From assembly GCA_027574665.1 (NCBI GenBank), contig CM050659.1, forward strand, positions 20,437,001 to 20,501,000: a stretch of 64,000 bases of DNA, read 5' to 3'. Below, in pieces: positions 24,291 to 36,560 of this stretch (positions are counted from its first letter, which is position 1; the number at the start of each line of letters is the position of its first letter). The translations under genes and the position numbers were made by a program. Under the pieces are notes generated by a model. The model was not told where the DNA came from. It searched no databases and was given only the letters and a program-made list of their open reading frames with translations. Origin of the DNA: Rhynochetos jubatus. Its lineage: Eukaryota; Chordata; Aves; Eurypygiformes; Rhynochetidae.

Positions 24291-25410
24291 TGCTAATTAA
24301 CAGTCCCAAAACTCCTATGAGACTCATACGGAATGACAATGTCTGATAGATAGGTAAAATTAAAGAAAGAAATTCTAATTAGGTTGATCAGGCCCCCGCA
24401 GGATTCCAAATCAGAGGTGCTATTAGGGCATGGATATCCCTTTGTGGTGTTTCTCACTGCATAAGTAGAGCGGGCAGGTAAGTATCAGCTGCAGCTCTGG
24501 GACTGTGAGTATTGGTGGCAGCTTGACAAGCAGCTTCTCCAAAGCTACCACTGCTCTGTTTTTCTCGTCTGTACAAAGCTGGAGTGTGGGCAATTTATGA
24601 TTTCTACAGAGAAATCAATATGAAAACTTATTTTATAATATATGGTCACACTCCATATTTATGGCTTTTCAAGAGGAGGACTGATACATTACTTCTAAAA
24701 ATGGAGCTTCAATTTCTGGCTCAAAGTACTAAGAATCACAGTAGCAGTGTGGATGTTGAGCTAGGAGACACACAGACTCACAATACAAAGGCCAGCTTCA
24801 GTTATACATCCGCTGTCAGAGCAAACTTATAAAGACCTCCTTCTTGCATGGCAATGTCCTGAGTTTGGTATAGATGAGCAACAGAGAAGCCAGCAAGAAT
24901 CATTTCAACGAGGGAAGACCCAAAGCACAACAAGTTATTCACATACCCAGCAAACGCGTTACCCATGTAAACGCTTCCGTTGCTTTGCCACCGTTCCCTG
25001 ACTGAAGGGAAGTCTGATACTAACCAGAACAGCACTGACTTCAGTCAGCACATCCAGAAGATTCTGGGATGGAGCGAAACACTCCTCATAGTATGTATCA
25101 TCTTGTCTGGAAAGGTTAATTTTTAATGACTACCAAGGCATATACAGAAAACCCTGTTATTAATTTTTACCTGCACTGTAATGTTGGTCAAGTTATGATC
25201 CTTATTACATATTTTCCTCATATTTTAGGGGCAAGGGAAACAACACACACTGAAACTATCATTCTCTCCTGAGTATGAGAAACAGACAGCCATTGCTTGT
25301 ACCTTCATTTCAAACACCCCATCAAATAGCTGATTAGGGAGCAAAACTCATAATTTCATAAGGGTAATTGGATACATTTTCTTCTATTGCAAGCAAATTG
25401 CCCCCTGGCA

Positions 25411-25430
25411 CAAAAATTTTAAAATTTTTG
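25411..25430. repeat. Perfect 20-bp AT palindrome
   Basis: CAAAAATTTTAAAATTTTTG reads the same on both strands. It could extrude or bind an AT-hook or homeodomain protein, but palindromes of A/T runs arise easily by chance. Confidence 0.7.
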
Positions 25431-25863
25431 GCAGCAGAACTCCTGAAACCCATCTGTGTTGGAAATTAATTCTTTGCTTTTGGGTATACTATATTTACAT
25501 ATTTTATTTTATTTCTCAATATTTAATCTAGTGAGAAAAGAGACTCTTAGGGCAAGCACTGAAACTTCTCAACACATTCTAAAACAATGTAGGTCTCCAG
25601 AAGAAACTGGCCATACTAATACAGCAAATACTCCCTACTGGAACTTACTTGACGCTTATTAGGCAGCCAAATGTTAATTTTAAGCACACCTATTTTTAAA
25701 TACCTATTATTTATGATACTATACTGAGGGAGCATCTGATAGCATTTTCTACAAATGCAAACTGGTGACTATTCTCTCATATGCTTGTAATTTCCCCAAA
25801 CTTTCTGTTGGTGAAATAGGCCATACGGGGTCTTCTAGCAACACCCCGTGTTTTTTTCATGTG

Positions 25864-25884
25864 CACAAAAAAAAAAAACCAAAC
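25864..25884. repeat. A/C-only tract with A12 run
   Basis: CAC, an A12 run, then CCAAAC; twenty-one bases containing only A and C. Confidence 0.6.
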
Positions 25885-28462
25885 GTCATTTCAACAACCA
25901 AACCACTGAACACTTGAGCACAAACTTACCCCTCCTAATTTAGGACTACGGTCCCCCTGACGCCCTCCCTAGTGATGGCAAGAGATGGACACTCCAGACG
26001 GTGAACCCTAGGGTAAACCTGTATTAAACTCAGCTGGGTTGATTCAACTTTCTTGGTTTGCTTCTGGTCAACATTCCTCTTGTAATTGTGGGGTTGCAAT
26101 GAAATATAAAGAGCAAGTTTATAATTTCACTAGTGCAAAAGTAACTTTTAAAATTATTTAGTGTAAGATATTCACGTGGATTTTTGGAAAAAAAGCAAGA
26201 AGTGCAAATTCCTTCAAAGTAAAAGCATAGGTGTCTAAATAAATAGCACAAATGCTTAAAGGGCTTTCTACCATGCCCTCCATACTTCCTACCACAGAAA
26301 CATGTCAGCATAGAGAAAAGCTTCTTGATATTAAGTGCTTTGTGCGTAAAAGCAAAACACTCACTGTAAAAGCTTGACCCCTGTTGTAGGAAACTATCAC
26401 TGCTAAGACACCAACCACTTTAAAAACTAACAGAAAGTATTCAAGGTTATCAAGGGTGCAAACTATGAAAAACACAGGCTATTAAAAACCCCTGAAACTC
26501 AGATGAGCAAAGATGATTTACAGAGCTGACACAACTCTAAAAACGTAAGTGGAAAAAGAAAATGCAACATTTCAAAGGACACATGTTGTGAAAACGATGA
26601 ACTTCAGGGCATAAGCTTGCTCCCAGATGAGGTTTGGAACAAATTATTTTCTTGCACAGCAGCTGGCACGGTCTGCTGCCAAAGTAAAGGCTACCCAAGT
26701 GGGTGAGCCACTGTTCCGCTTGGCAATGTCTGTATCCTGAATTATTTGAGGAGGTGATAGCCACATACCCTATTATGAAGTACTGGTGGCCAAGGACAGA
26801 AGAAAATTCCTCTGAAGGACAGATATCAGAAATTACTCATTATTACAGACATAAAAGGGCAGGATAATCTGTTATAAATAAAAAATGCCAGAAACGGAAA
26901 TTCCAGCTGTGACATGCAGGAGCACTGTGAAGTTGTCTGTTCATATGGGCATTGGCTGGCTGTAGTACTGCTGCCTAAACTACACTGATCAGCCAAATCT
27001 CGCACTAGGCTCCCCAGGCAGACACAGCTCGACGCAACTCTGAGGACCCACACGCACAGGAGAGCCCATAAGCATTTCTGAAGTACATGTGCTACAGTAG
27101 GACATGACTGAAGTATGATAAGATTCCACTCTGAAACTTTGATCAAAGAGTATGAAAAGCACTAAAACAATTGACCCTCGAAGAAGGCAGAGGACAGTGT
27201 CCACAGATGACAAAGCAGTCCTGACAAGCTCCACAGCAGGGACAAGAGGGTAGGTACCAATACCTTCCTGTGACGGCCAGACCTAGTAAGATGATATGTA
27301 CTCCCTTTTTATCTTTACACCTTTCTTGATCCCCTCATTATTTCCCAATGGGTAGTTAAAGCTTTTAGTTTCAGCTCGGGCATTTTCTTCCATGGTCCAC
27401 TGGGTGGGAGGTAGAGGTGCTGTCGCATTAGGGGTGTCAGAGCTGAGGAGTGGTGGGTGCTGCCTGCAGGGACAAGCAGATCTGGGCTTGGCACCACCAA
27501 CCTGCACCCTCACCAAAGTCTCACTGGTGCAGATTACCCCAGGGGCACAGCTCCAGGGTGTGAGAATTGTCAGATGGTAAAATTCTCCACCAATTTCTCT
27601 TGTTATTTTCATTTGTATTAGGTATATTTTAATTTCTCTCTTTTACCATATTCTGGATAGGGTGCCAATATTTCAGTCTTCACATATCAAGTTTCTGCCA
27701 GTTAAAGTTCTCCTCCAAACTTTAACTCCTCTTAGGCCAACAGCAAGCCTTTAAAACTGCACCAACTCGGTTTGCATGAGACAGTGATACTAAAACGCCT
27801 TTTCCAGTCTCGTCCCACAATATACCAAGCAGGTAAGGGAATAAGAAAAATTACCATTACACGTCATATGTGTGAAACCTGTGGGCGTATCAGTAGCTTT
27901 TTGCCAGAACCACACAGCAAGTGGCTGTTTTAGCCATTCACGGTGGAGCAACCTTCAGAATCATGGAATAAGGAAATGGAAGTAAACTTCAGGACTATTT
28001 GGACTCGATTACCTCACTAGCACCTAAGGACACAAGATAAGCAAACAAAGAGAGGAAGTTCTTCCCTCCCGTCAAAACACAGCACTGAAGGAGTGGAAAA
28101 AGAAAACTAGTTTCAGTGAGTCTGGAAAAGATCTGGAACCTGATTCGGAGCAGGAAGAACTCCGTAAAACTCCATGACAGAACTAAATTATCTGCTACAA
28201 AATAAGGCATCCACTCACTGAGAACAGACGTGCTCATTTTTGGATGGAGAAAAGAAGAATAATTCTTCATTCAGGATGGCCAGAGCAAAGCATTCCAAAG
28301 GTTTTTTGGCCAGAAGGATCATTATGGTTATCTGCATGTTTTGCATAACACAGGCCATAGGATTTTGCTGAGTATGTTCCACATCAGCCCCTGAAACATG
28401 AAAGCTGAACATAACAGAAACAATGCTGATCTAAAAAGAACTTTCTAGGTAGAAGACTGACA

Positions 28463-28473
28463 CCCCCCCCCCC
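28463..28473. repeat. Poly-C run (11)
   Basis: A C11 homopolymer followed by TAAAAAA. Long C runs are rare in AT-rich DNA and prone to length errors in sequencing. Confidence 0.7.
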
Positions 28474-30787
28474 TAAAAAATACATTTGGAACATTTATAA
28501 AAGAATTGATTAAATAACTAAGAGCCCTAATTTACATAAAATTGACAAATATATGCAGTAAAATATATCGGGGAAATTGAATTATGTTTTATGACATATG
28601 AAGTAGCATTACTGCACCATATTATTGTTTTTTAACAAAGTAAGGAGGTTGGAATTCCTGCTTTCTCATGATAAGGGAAGTAGGAAGAAACACAAAAGTA
28701 AATATACCTCCATTTGGAGCCAAATCAATGAAATATTCTTTGTAATGTGTTGCCATGCTGGTGCTATCCCATGAATATTGAGAGACTAGGAAAATTCCAA
28801 TTTTCCAAAAGATTAACTTCAATAAATTCAGAACAGCAGACCCCTTTGGTTTATGAAGGTAACGTTCAAAACCTAAAATTTGTTTTGTATAAATCTGAAA
28901 CAAACATATGTACAACAAAACAAACTAGTTGTGTGATGAGGAATGGAAGAAAACGTCCCACTGAAAGAATAGTTGCATATTACGCATATCTGAAGTACTC
29001 TAGCAATTGATTTGCATTTCACAGCATTTATACTCATAGCATAAGCCCCAAAAATAATACAGAAAGAAATCACTGTACCCACAGTTTTTGCAACAATTGC
29101 TTGTGAAAAAGATTAGCTTTTACTAATTCTTCAGTAATTTAACAGTCTGAGCATCTTGCTTCTTTCAAGTAGGAGAAAAGCATTTGTTTGCTTGTGCTTT
29201 ATGGAATATTTTTAGAGGGAGGTAGTATACAGTCTGTCAGTAGCATAATTAGTAGATAATATTCCAGAATTTTAAAGTTATTAAAAAGAAACATTGAATT
29301 TTTGACCAATCTTCAGTGAAAAAGAGAGAGAAGAGCTTCTGTGAAATAAACCACATAATCAGATTAGCTTTAGAACACTGACTACTGTACTTCACATTCA
29401 AATAAAAGACAGAATAATTTATTTGATGTACTAAGTTAAGCTAAAAATGCAGAATTGACAGAATATGGAAGTTCTTTGATCTTTTGTAGGTGTTCAATAT
29501 ACAGTCAATGCTGCTTGATGACTGACAACAATTCATAATGTTTTAAAAATAAACTTCTATGCACAAGGGTTTGTTTTTTTTTTTAGCTTTAAGATTATGC
29601 TTTCATTATATAACTGCTGCTTTGAAGATTTTTTTTTTCTTCATTTAAACAACATTTTATTCTCATCTTGGAATACAAAATTAGGAGTTGAAGTAGGTTT
29701 GTGAAGGGGGAATAAAGTTGACTCAGATCCTTATAGAGAAGATATTAAAAATATGGTTAGCAGGGTAAGGCTCTCATTTACTTTTCAAAGCTGATAATAA
29801 GTGACAAGAGTCAATTTGGGTTAACCCTTGTTGCGTCTAGGTACGTTTTTCTTAAAGTTAGGCTTGCCTTCAGCTTGGTCTCCCATTTCCTATTCTCTCT
29901 TTCACTATAGAAAAAAATTTGTCTGGAATATGAAGGTAAATTACAAACTGGAAATAAGACACACCTCCTCGTTTCCCAACACATACCCTGCTTGTTCTTG
30001 ACATCCAAACACAAGTCAAAATTTTCTAAAAAGTACAGGGAGTCCACTATTTAAGACTGACAGGAGGATTTACTCTCAGAAAATTTTAACAATGCAGCAC
30101 ATTATTTTTTTCCAACTGGAAGAATTAGTAACTTTCAGACAGTTTTCTCACACCACTTTCTGTATAAGACTAGAATTCAATCAAGCTGCTGAGGCTTGCA
30201 GTTTCTTGAAACTGCAAACCCATGATTCATTCTATTGGTAACCTGGTCTGCAGGGGACAAAATTGTTGTTTATTTCAGGTTTCCCATAAAAGATTTCAGA
30301 GATAAGAAGCAGGAATCTCCAGTCAGTATGCGAGCTGTACCTGTCTCACCAAAGTCTGCATCAGGACAACTTGTGTAGGGCAACCAGGCTAGCAAGACAA
30401 TGAGAGAAAGACATTCAGCCCAGCTGAGAATCAATTTTCAGGCAGCTACTGAGGTTGGTAAGATAATGGAGAGAGATTGTATTTTGCAAACTATTCTTTA
30501 TGTATTTAAGTATGTTGTGAATTTGCCTCATAGGAATCTTTGATAGGAAACAATTCTGTTGGTGCTGCACTGTTGAAATATGACCATCAGTTCAAATAGA
30601 GCAGAATGGACTGGGCCATTCACATTCAATAAGGCTAAAATGAAAAATATTTTAATGAAAACACCTGAAGATACTTCAGGGAGAGAGATTTACATTTTCA
30701 GAAGACATGATTTTCTTGCCTTTATTTATATCATTTGTAATGTTGTTTCCCAGAATAAAAGAAAGCAACCAACAATTATTATAAAAT

Positions 30788-30979
30788 GTGGAACTGGATG
30801 CCCAGAGAAGCTGTGGGTGCCCCATCCCTGGAAGTGTCCAAGGCCAGGCTGGATGAGGCTTGGAGCAACCTGGTCTAGTAGAAGGTGTCCCTGCCTGTGG
30901 AAGGTGTCCCTACCCATGGCAGGGGGGTTGGAACTAGATTATCTTTAATGTCCCTTCCAACCTAAACCATTCTATGATT
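30788..30979 (+). mobile_element. CR1 LINE 3' fragment
   Basis: A 5'-truncated CR1 copy. It runs from the end of ORF2 (GCCCAGAGAAGCTGTGGG, then GGAAGTGTCCAAGGCCAGG) through the 3' UTR (GTCCCTTCCAACC) to the terminal ATTCTATGATT at about 30969-30979. It is closely similar in type to the copy at 2891-3130 but starts about 75 bp further in and lacks about 4 bp near its start. An internal 19-bp tandem duplication (30881-30918) sets it apart. ORF2 remnants are out of frame and interrupted by a stop. The plus-strand open frame ending at 30948 crosses from unique DNA into this element and is a by-product. Confidence 0.92.
30881..30918. repeat. 19-bp tandem duplication inside CR1
   Basis: GAAGGTGTCCCTGCCTGTG (30881-30899) is followed by GAAGGTGTCCCTACCCATG (30900-30918), with three mismatches. 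The other CR1 copies here have a single unit at this place (GAGGGTGTCCCTGCCCATG in the 2891-3130 copy), so this is a copy-specific duplication. Confidence 0.85.
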
Positions 30980-31540
30980 CAATCAACTCCTTCAGATATG
31001 CAGTCCCCAACAGTAATGTGCCCTACAGACAATTTCTAACACAGGCATGTCCTAGAACAACTCTTGAGCTGGGGGACAGGAGGACTGTCCTAGGAAGTGA
31101 GCGCAACCAACATTTTACTTTGGTCATCTAGGATGTGAAGATCACAGTGTTTTTCTCTGAAATCACAATCCGAATGCACGTTTCTGCTCAAATGTTAGCA
31201 TCAGGAATAATCTCTTTCCATGATTAACTGTTCTTACATAACTTTGTAAGTTGAGCTCATGAGGGATTTGTGAAAAAACTGTGGTCTTGAGCATGCAACA
31301 GTGACTAAATTCCTCACAAATCACATATGATTTACATAAATGAGGGACTCGGCTCGCACACAGTCAGCACTAGACCTAGTTACTAACACATGAAAAATGC
31401 ACTCTCAGACCTGGCACACAGCTTCTGCAGCTGTCAAATATACCCTCTGTGAGACGGGAGCAGGTTGATGAGGAGGGCAATGAAAACATTTTCAACACTG
31501 CTAGCCACAGCAAGAAGAATGAGAATTCTGTTTATCTTGT

Positions 31541-31580
31541 TAGAGATTTTCTGATCATATTAGTGATTTTGTGATGCTGT
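31541..31580. repeat. Weak 20-bp tandem duplication
   Basis: Two adjacent 20-mers starting TAGAGATTTT and TAGTGATTTT match at about 15 of 20 positions. It may be a decayed duplication or chance. Confidence 0.35.
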
Positions 31581-33720
31581 TCCTAGAGACCAAACCTTTT
31601 AGAATGGCACGGAGCTCAAAAATGCCCTATGAAAATTGCTGCTATACATCAGACTCACCCCACATTAACAGCACAGGAATTATACCATGTCATGAAACTA
31701 CAGGCACTCCCTGCAGCTGGTATTTGAACACCCTTCTGCACTGATATTCACACACGTGAACCTGTCTCCATCCCATACCTTCATTCTAGCATTCTTTTAA
31801 ATGCTCAGAAAGTTTCCAGCTGGATTGAAGAATTAAAAAAAAGTCAATCTCAAAAATCCTGGTGGAAAAATAAAATAAATCTACGCTAGATGTTATTTGA
31901 CTATTAAGACACAAAAAATGACACACAGTCCATCTGTCATAATCAGGCTGATAGGTGCCTGTACAAGGTTAGTGGAATGGTAATACTTAATCTCCATATG
32001 CTGCTAAGACTTGTTTTTTTTCTGTGCTTTTGTGTTCATAACCATTTTCATTTCTTTATTCAGATTACTTGACCTTCTCCTCTTTCCCTCTCTTTAAAAT
32101 AATAAAAAAATGCTGCTACACCTGTACATAATCTCTGCCTAGCTTCGTGTGCCAGAAGCTCATCTCCTGTTTATGTTTTTGAGACTTCAGAAAGAAAAAC
32201 AATTATTAAAAATCACTTTTTGGAGCCATCCCAAACCACTTCTTATTAAAAGAATTTATCTCACAACATAGAGCTATCATGACTTCCTTAAACTTTGGCC
32301 AATGCTAAGTCCAACCTCTGTAGTAGAAATGACTGCAGAAAGCTGTGTACCATCGGTAAACCTAAATACATTTTGAGACGCGTATACATTCAGAAAAGGA
32401 TACGTTTAAATTCTTTCAGAAGGACTTCTCTTGTGAAGATGTGAGCTGAGAGCAGCATAATCATTAATGAAACAAACCCTTGCCACCATCTGTTGCAGAG
32501 TAATCCAATAACTGGGGTAACATTATAAGAAAGTTTGATTACATAAATATATTCATATCATAACATGTGCCATTATTTTTGGTACTACACAGGAATCACA
32601 TTTTTACATGAAAGGCAAAATAAAAAAAGCAGTAAGATTTGGAATCCAGGCAGAAAACTTTGTTGTGGGTGAGTCTGAGTATTTTCCTTTAGTTTTGAAA
32701 GGAAATTTTAAATGAAATCTCAAGACAAAACTCCAGGGACTTCAGTCTCTGTCCCAAAAGCAATTACTAGATCAAGGGACTGCATCCAGTGTCTTTAACA
32801 GAAATTGGAGCAGACCCTGTGTGAAGTGGAATACAAACTGTGTGTCAATCTGAGTTGTGTTTTAAGCTTCGGTGGTTTTATCCGGTCATATTTTTAAAAG
32901 GGAAGAAAGAGCGAGCTTGTGCTATAGACAGCTAAGCTATGCCAACACCTCCAAAATTTTAGAAGAGATGATAGTGTATCTTGGACTCTGTATAAAAAAA
33001 AGGAATCTCATTCATCAAGACTAATTTCCAAATTTTAGGAAGATTCTATTGTTGACTTTACATTAGCTATCCAAAGAAAAAACATCTAGTCTTCATAAAA
33101 GGAAAATAAACTAATTTCTTTATTGAGATAACCAGAATTCTTTTGTAGCACATGAGGGGTAAAGAGAGAAACAGACATTTAGCTTAATTTTTCCTGTATT
33201 TTGACAAGCTACAGAAAAGTGGCAGGCAGGATTTATCTGGAACACAAAATGCTCTCATCCTGGACAGATCAGAAGTACAGCTCAACTGGGGTTTTCTAAC
33301 AAACGCTTAGTTTCTGGATGCTATTAAAAGGGAATATCTACAGCAGGAGGATAGGGAATAACAGCAGCACTGAACACAAGGGTACATCAAGACCATCTGA
33401 TATTACTGAATAATAGTGCACAGAGAACATCTATTAGATGATTAGACCTACTCAGTAGCCTTCTCTCTTTGAACTGATGACAGCATTAGTGGGACAGCAT
33501 TACTCAACTGCAAAACAGTCCCCAGCCCCTTTGGTAAAAGTTACTATAGCACATCCCCCAAACTGAACACTTTGGCATTGCGTGTAAGTAAAATCCATTT
33601 GAATGTGTCTTGGTTGGCATGTCCAGATGAACCCAGGTAAATGTCCCACAAAATACACAGGAGTGTTTAAAGGATTACTGTAATCTCTCATACAAAGCCA
33701 AGATGTCAAGCAGTCCTACA

Positions 33721-33780
33721 TACAGCCTTCCTATTGAAACCTTTTGTACATATAGCCTTCCTATTAAAATCTTTTGTTTA
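33721..33780. repeat. 30-bp tandem duplication, two copies
   Basis: Two head-to-tail units of exactly 30 bp share AGCCTTCCTATT and CTTTTGT blocks and differ at about five positions. The divergence suggests an older duplication than the 27-bp one at 21981. Confidence 0.8.
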
Positions 33781-34617
33781 TTCATTTTGTCTATACTGTT
33801 TCTTAATCATTATGTGTCTGAAAAGTCACTTGGCCAAAGATTGTTAGTGTACTGTAAGTGTGCTTAAAACTGCTTTAGAAGTATCCGAGCAAACATCTCC
33901 TCTATCATACTTTGTTTTACCCACAGTAAATACAATAAGGATGCATCCAATACTCGTTATCCATTATCTTATTTTACTGTTATCAATGCCACAGTTTTTG
34001 CTGCTTCTCTGATATCTCTCCCTGTGATAAGTAACTTTTCATATTGTTGTCTCATTTTATTTTTCTGTTTTTCTTTAAGATTATGAATATTAGAGGTGTT
34101 ACCAGGCTGTGGGTACCATGGTCTTATTCACAGTCACTCTCTCAAGAGCATGGCATACTGTGTCTTCTCTGTGCTCTACCTTAACTCTCCTTCCTGACAG
34201 CAACAGGTCTCTCACTACAATGTTGTACCACAACCAGCCGATCCTTGATTCCCGTACAATGCACATCACTCTCCTCTGCACTTGCAACACAAAAGGTGTC
34301 CTTACAGCTTTCCTTGTCTGGGCAATTAATGTCCCATGATACTGCTAAATTATCTAGGAACTCAACTTTCCATCTGAAGCTGCAAGCAGAACGACAAATA
34401 TTTTGTCTGACGTGCTCTTGGTTCAATTCCTTATAATGACCTCCCTCTCTGGAGAAAAAATTCTAAGATAAATTGAACACCGTAGTGATAAAAGTGAAAG
34501 AAACATAAGCAAGTGATTTCAAAGATGTTCTGATGTCAGGGATGATTGTACTATTTTGAAAATATTGTTCATCGCAATATATAAACAAAGTATGTGTTGG
34601 CTAAAATGACTGAATGA

Positions 34618-34684
34618 TGATTCACAGAGTGTTAGGGGTTGGAAGGGACACCTAGAGATCATCTAGTCCAACCCCCTGCCAGAT
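34618..34684 (-). mobile_element. CR1 LINE 3' tail, short minus-strand copy
   Basis: About 65 bp match the reverse complement of the CR1 3' end. It starts ATTCACAGAGTG in place of the terminal repeats, then has GGGGTTGGAAGGGACA, GAGATCATCTAGTCC and AACCCCCTGCCAG. The match then stops, so only the last part of the 3' UTR was copied or survives. The sequence type differs from the 2891 and 30788 copies (GAGATCATCTAGTCC instead of AAAGATCATCCAG), so it belongs to another CR1 subfamily. Confidence 0.82.
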
Positions 34685-36299
34685 GATGATACTTAACCTG
34701 TTGCATGGTTTATCCTTGCCCCTGCAGGATTCTACAACTCTGCAAATATCCTAGCTATATATAAATAATATACACAAAACTATTTAACCAAACATTTAAA
34801 GGATAAAACCCAGCTTACTGAAGAGAAACTTCTTGCAAACAACAGAAAAACTTCTGATCCAGATTTTTAACTCAGTAGGCTAAGCTATTGAAAATAAAAC
34901 ACACAATAGCCATCTCAAAAGTACAGCCATAGGACTGTCAGCTTGTATGAATAATAAGCATTCCATGAGCACTGTAACACTGGTGATGCAATCCATTAAA
35001 ATAAATATCATTAATGGTACAGATCAGGCAAATAACTACTCCTTAGGCAATGAATGTAGGGCTATATCTTGGCAATTTATATTGCCTAACTTACAGATTT
35101 TTTTTCCTTGTACATTCCACTCCTCAATTGTTCAATGTGAAAGTTGTTGCCTTCCAGCCCATAAAAATTCAATAGGAATTCTCAGAGAAATCCATCCTTG
35201 GCACTTTTAAAAAAAGAGGAGCGGTTTTTCAGGTAGAATTATGTATTCCCTTTTTTCAGTTACTACAGGAGATATCACTATGACTTGTCCCTTATCATGT
35301 CCCAGGTGACTTTAGTTGTCAGTCAGTCATACTTCTCTTATGTTCATAACTTAATTGCGTATATACCCCATTTTATAGGGACTACACAGCAGCCAAGTAG
35401 CTATTCAGAACTATGCAAATATATTCTTTATCATAATCTTAGACAAATTTCAAATATACATATGATCACAGAAACAACAGTTTCTTGACATGCAAGAATA
35501 AGTAAAAATAGGGACACCATATGTCAACATGGTACTGGAAAAGTATTCCGATACATCAGAAAGTTCTGAACTACCTAAACATCAGAATACAATAATACCT
35601 GTGTGTGCAAAATAAGAACACGAACAGCAACTCCTAAGCCAGAGAAGGGGTTTTAAGACCTGGATTTGTGAATTTATTTGGCCATCGGTACACTTCAGAG
35701 AAAGTACACTGGATCTATCAGCATCACAAATTCTCCATTTCTGTGCTGTGCAAAACTGATTGCCATTCTTTTGACAATTTAGTGTTCAAAAACATGTGGA
35801 AAGCTTCATTACTGCCTTTCAATGACACTTTAGGAAGCAGTGGAGAGACAGTAGAATGCTTGAAGAGAAAAGATAAATAGATTTACGTCACGCTTTGTTT
35901 TTTGCAACTTGGCAAAAACACAAAGAGAGTTATATAGCCAATCATTAAAAAACCCTTAATTTTATGACAGAGACCTTGGACAAGATAATTCCTTTCTAAC
36001 ACAATGATGATGTTTGCAGGGCCCTGTAGTGCCTCCTTTTCACCATTAGATTTTTTTTTGAACATGTGTCTTTCATCATATTTTTCCTTTCTCTTATGTA
36101 TAGCAAGCAAATATAATAAGCTTCTTTCAGAAAAGCAGGCTGGTATAAAATTGTGCATTCTTTATATAATTTTAGGAGGAAAATGGTTAACATTTTAGCC
36201 TTATGACTTGCAAATGAAAGAAAATAATAACGCTTAGCAAAAGACATTAGAAGAACACATTCACCATGAATCATACTGCCCTTGAAGGTGCAGCTTAAA

Positions 36300-36560
36300 A
36301 AAGCAGAGAAATAGATTTGACACCACTTGGACTTGCAGCTCGGACATGCTGCATTAAACTGTTCAAAATTAATTTAATCTGAGCATGGAGAATAATAGCC
36401 TCTCAGTTCAAGGCTTCTGATAGCAGTAATTTGCACTCGAAAGTACTTCCAAAGGGAAAGAATAAATGAAGGGCGACTCTCCAAAACTGAGTGAGCAAAT
36501 GTATTCACTAAATGAAAGCCTCTTGATCACCCTGTAAAAGAGCATTCAGGAAAACGACAC
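36300..36560. promoter_or_regulatory. Possible conserved non-coding element
   Basis: The segment has even composition and no simple repeats. It contains TTCAAAATTAATTTAATC, GAGCATGGAGAATAATAGCC and CAGTAATTTGCACTCG-type strings that read like vertebrate conserved elements. No function is assigned and the call was not tested by alignment. Confidence 0.2.

Larger units (their letters stand above)
21261..30787. other. Gene-free unique DNA
   Basis: No exon is supported. It contains the 27-bp tandem duplication at 21981-22042, a pyrimidine-rich stretch at 24040-24290, a 20-bp palindrome at 25411-25430, an A/C tract at 25864-25884, a GC-richer patch at 27385-27570 with open frames on both strands, and C11 at 28463-28473. 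Two exact GTAAGTAT donor-like strings lie at 9366 and 24478, but neither pairs with a convincing exon. Confidence 0.55.
30980..34617. other. Gene-free unique DNA
   Basis: No exon or further transposon is recognised. It holds a weak 20-bp repeat at 31541-31580 and a 30-bp tandem duplication at 33721-33780. The open frames near 34109-34426 on both strands overlap each other and show no family match. Confidence 0.55.

Noticed and set aside
24402..24486. Possible exon between CCCCCGCAG and CAG|GTAAGTAT
   Set aside because: The acceptor lacks a pyrimidine tract, two of three frames contain stops and the third has no family match. It could only be a non-coding exon.
27957..28010. CAGAATCATGGAATA resembling a minus-strand CR1 terminus
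   Set aside because: The match stops after about 15 bases; the GGTTGGAAGGGACC part expected next is absent.
31541..31580. 20-bp duplication as a minisatellite
   Set aside because: About five mismatches in 20 positions; kept only as a low-confidence repeat.
34405..34440. GGTTCAATTCC string like a tRNA T-arm
   Set aside because: No acceptor, D or anticodon arms could be placed around it.
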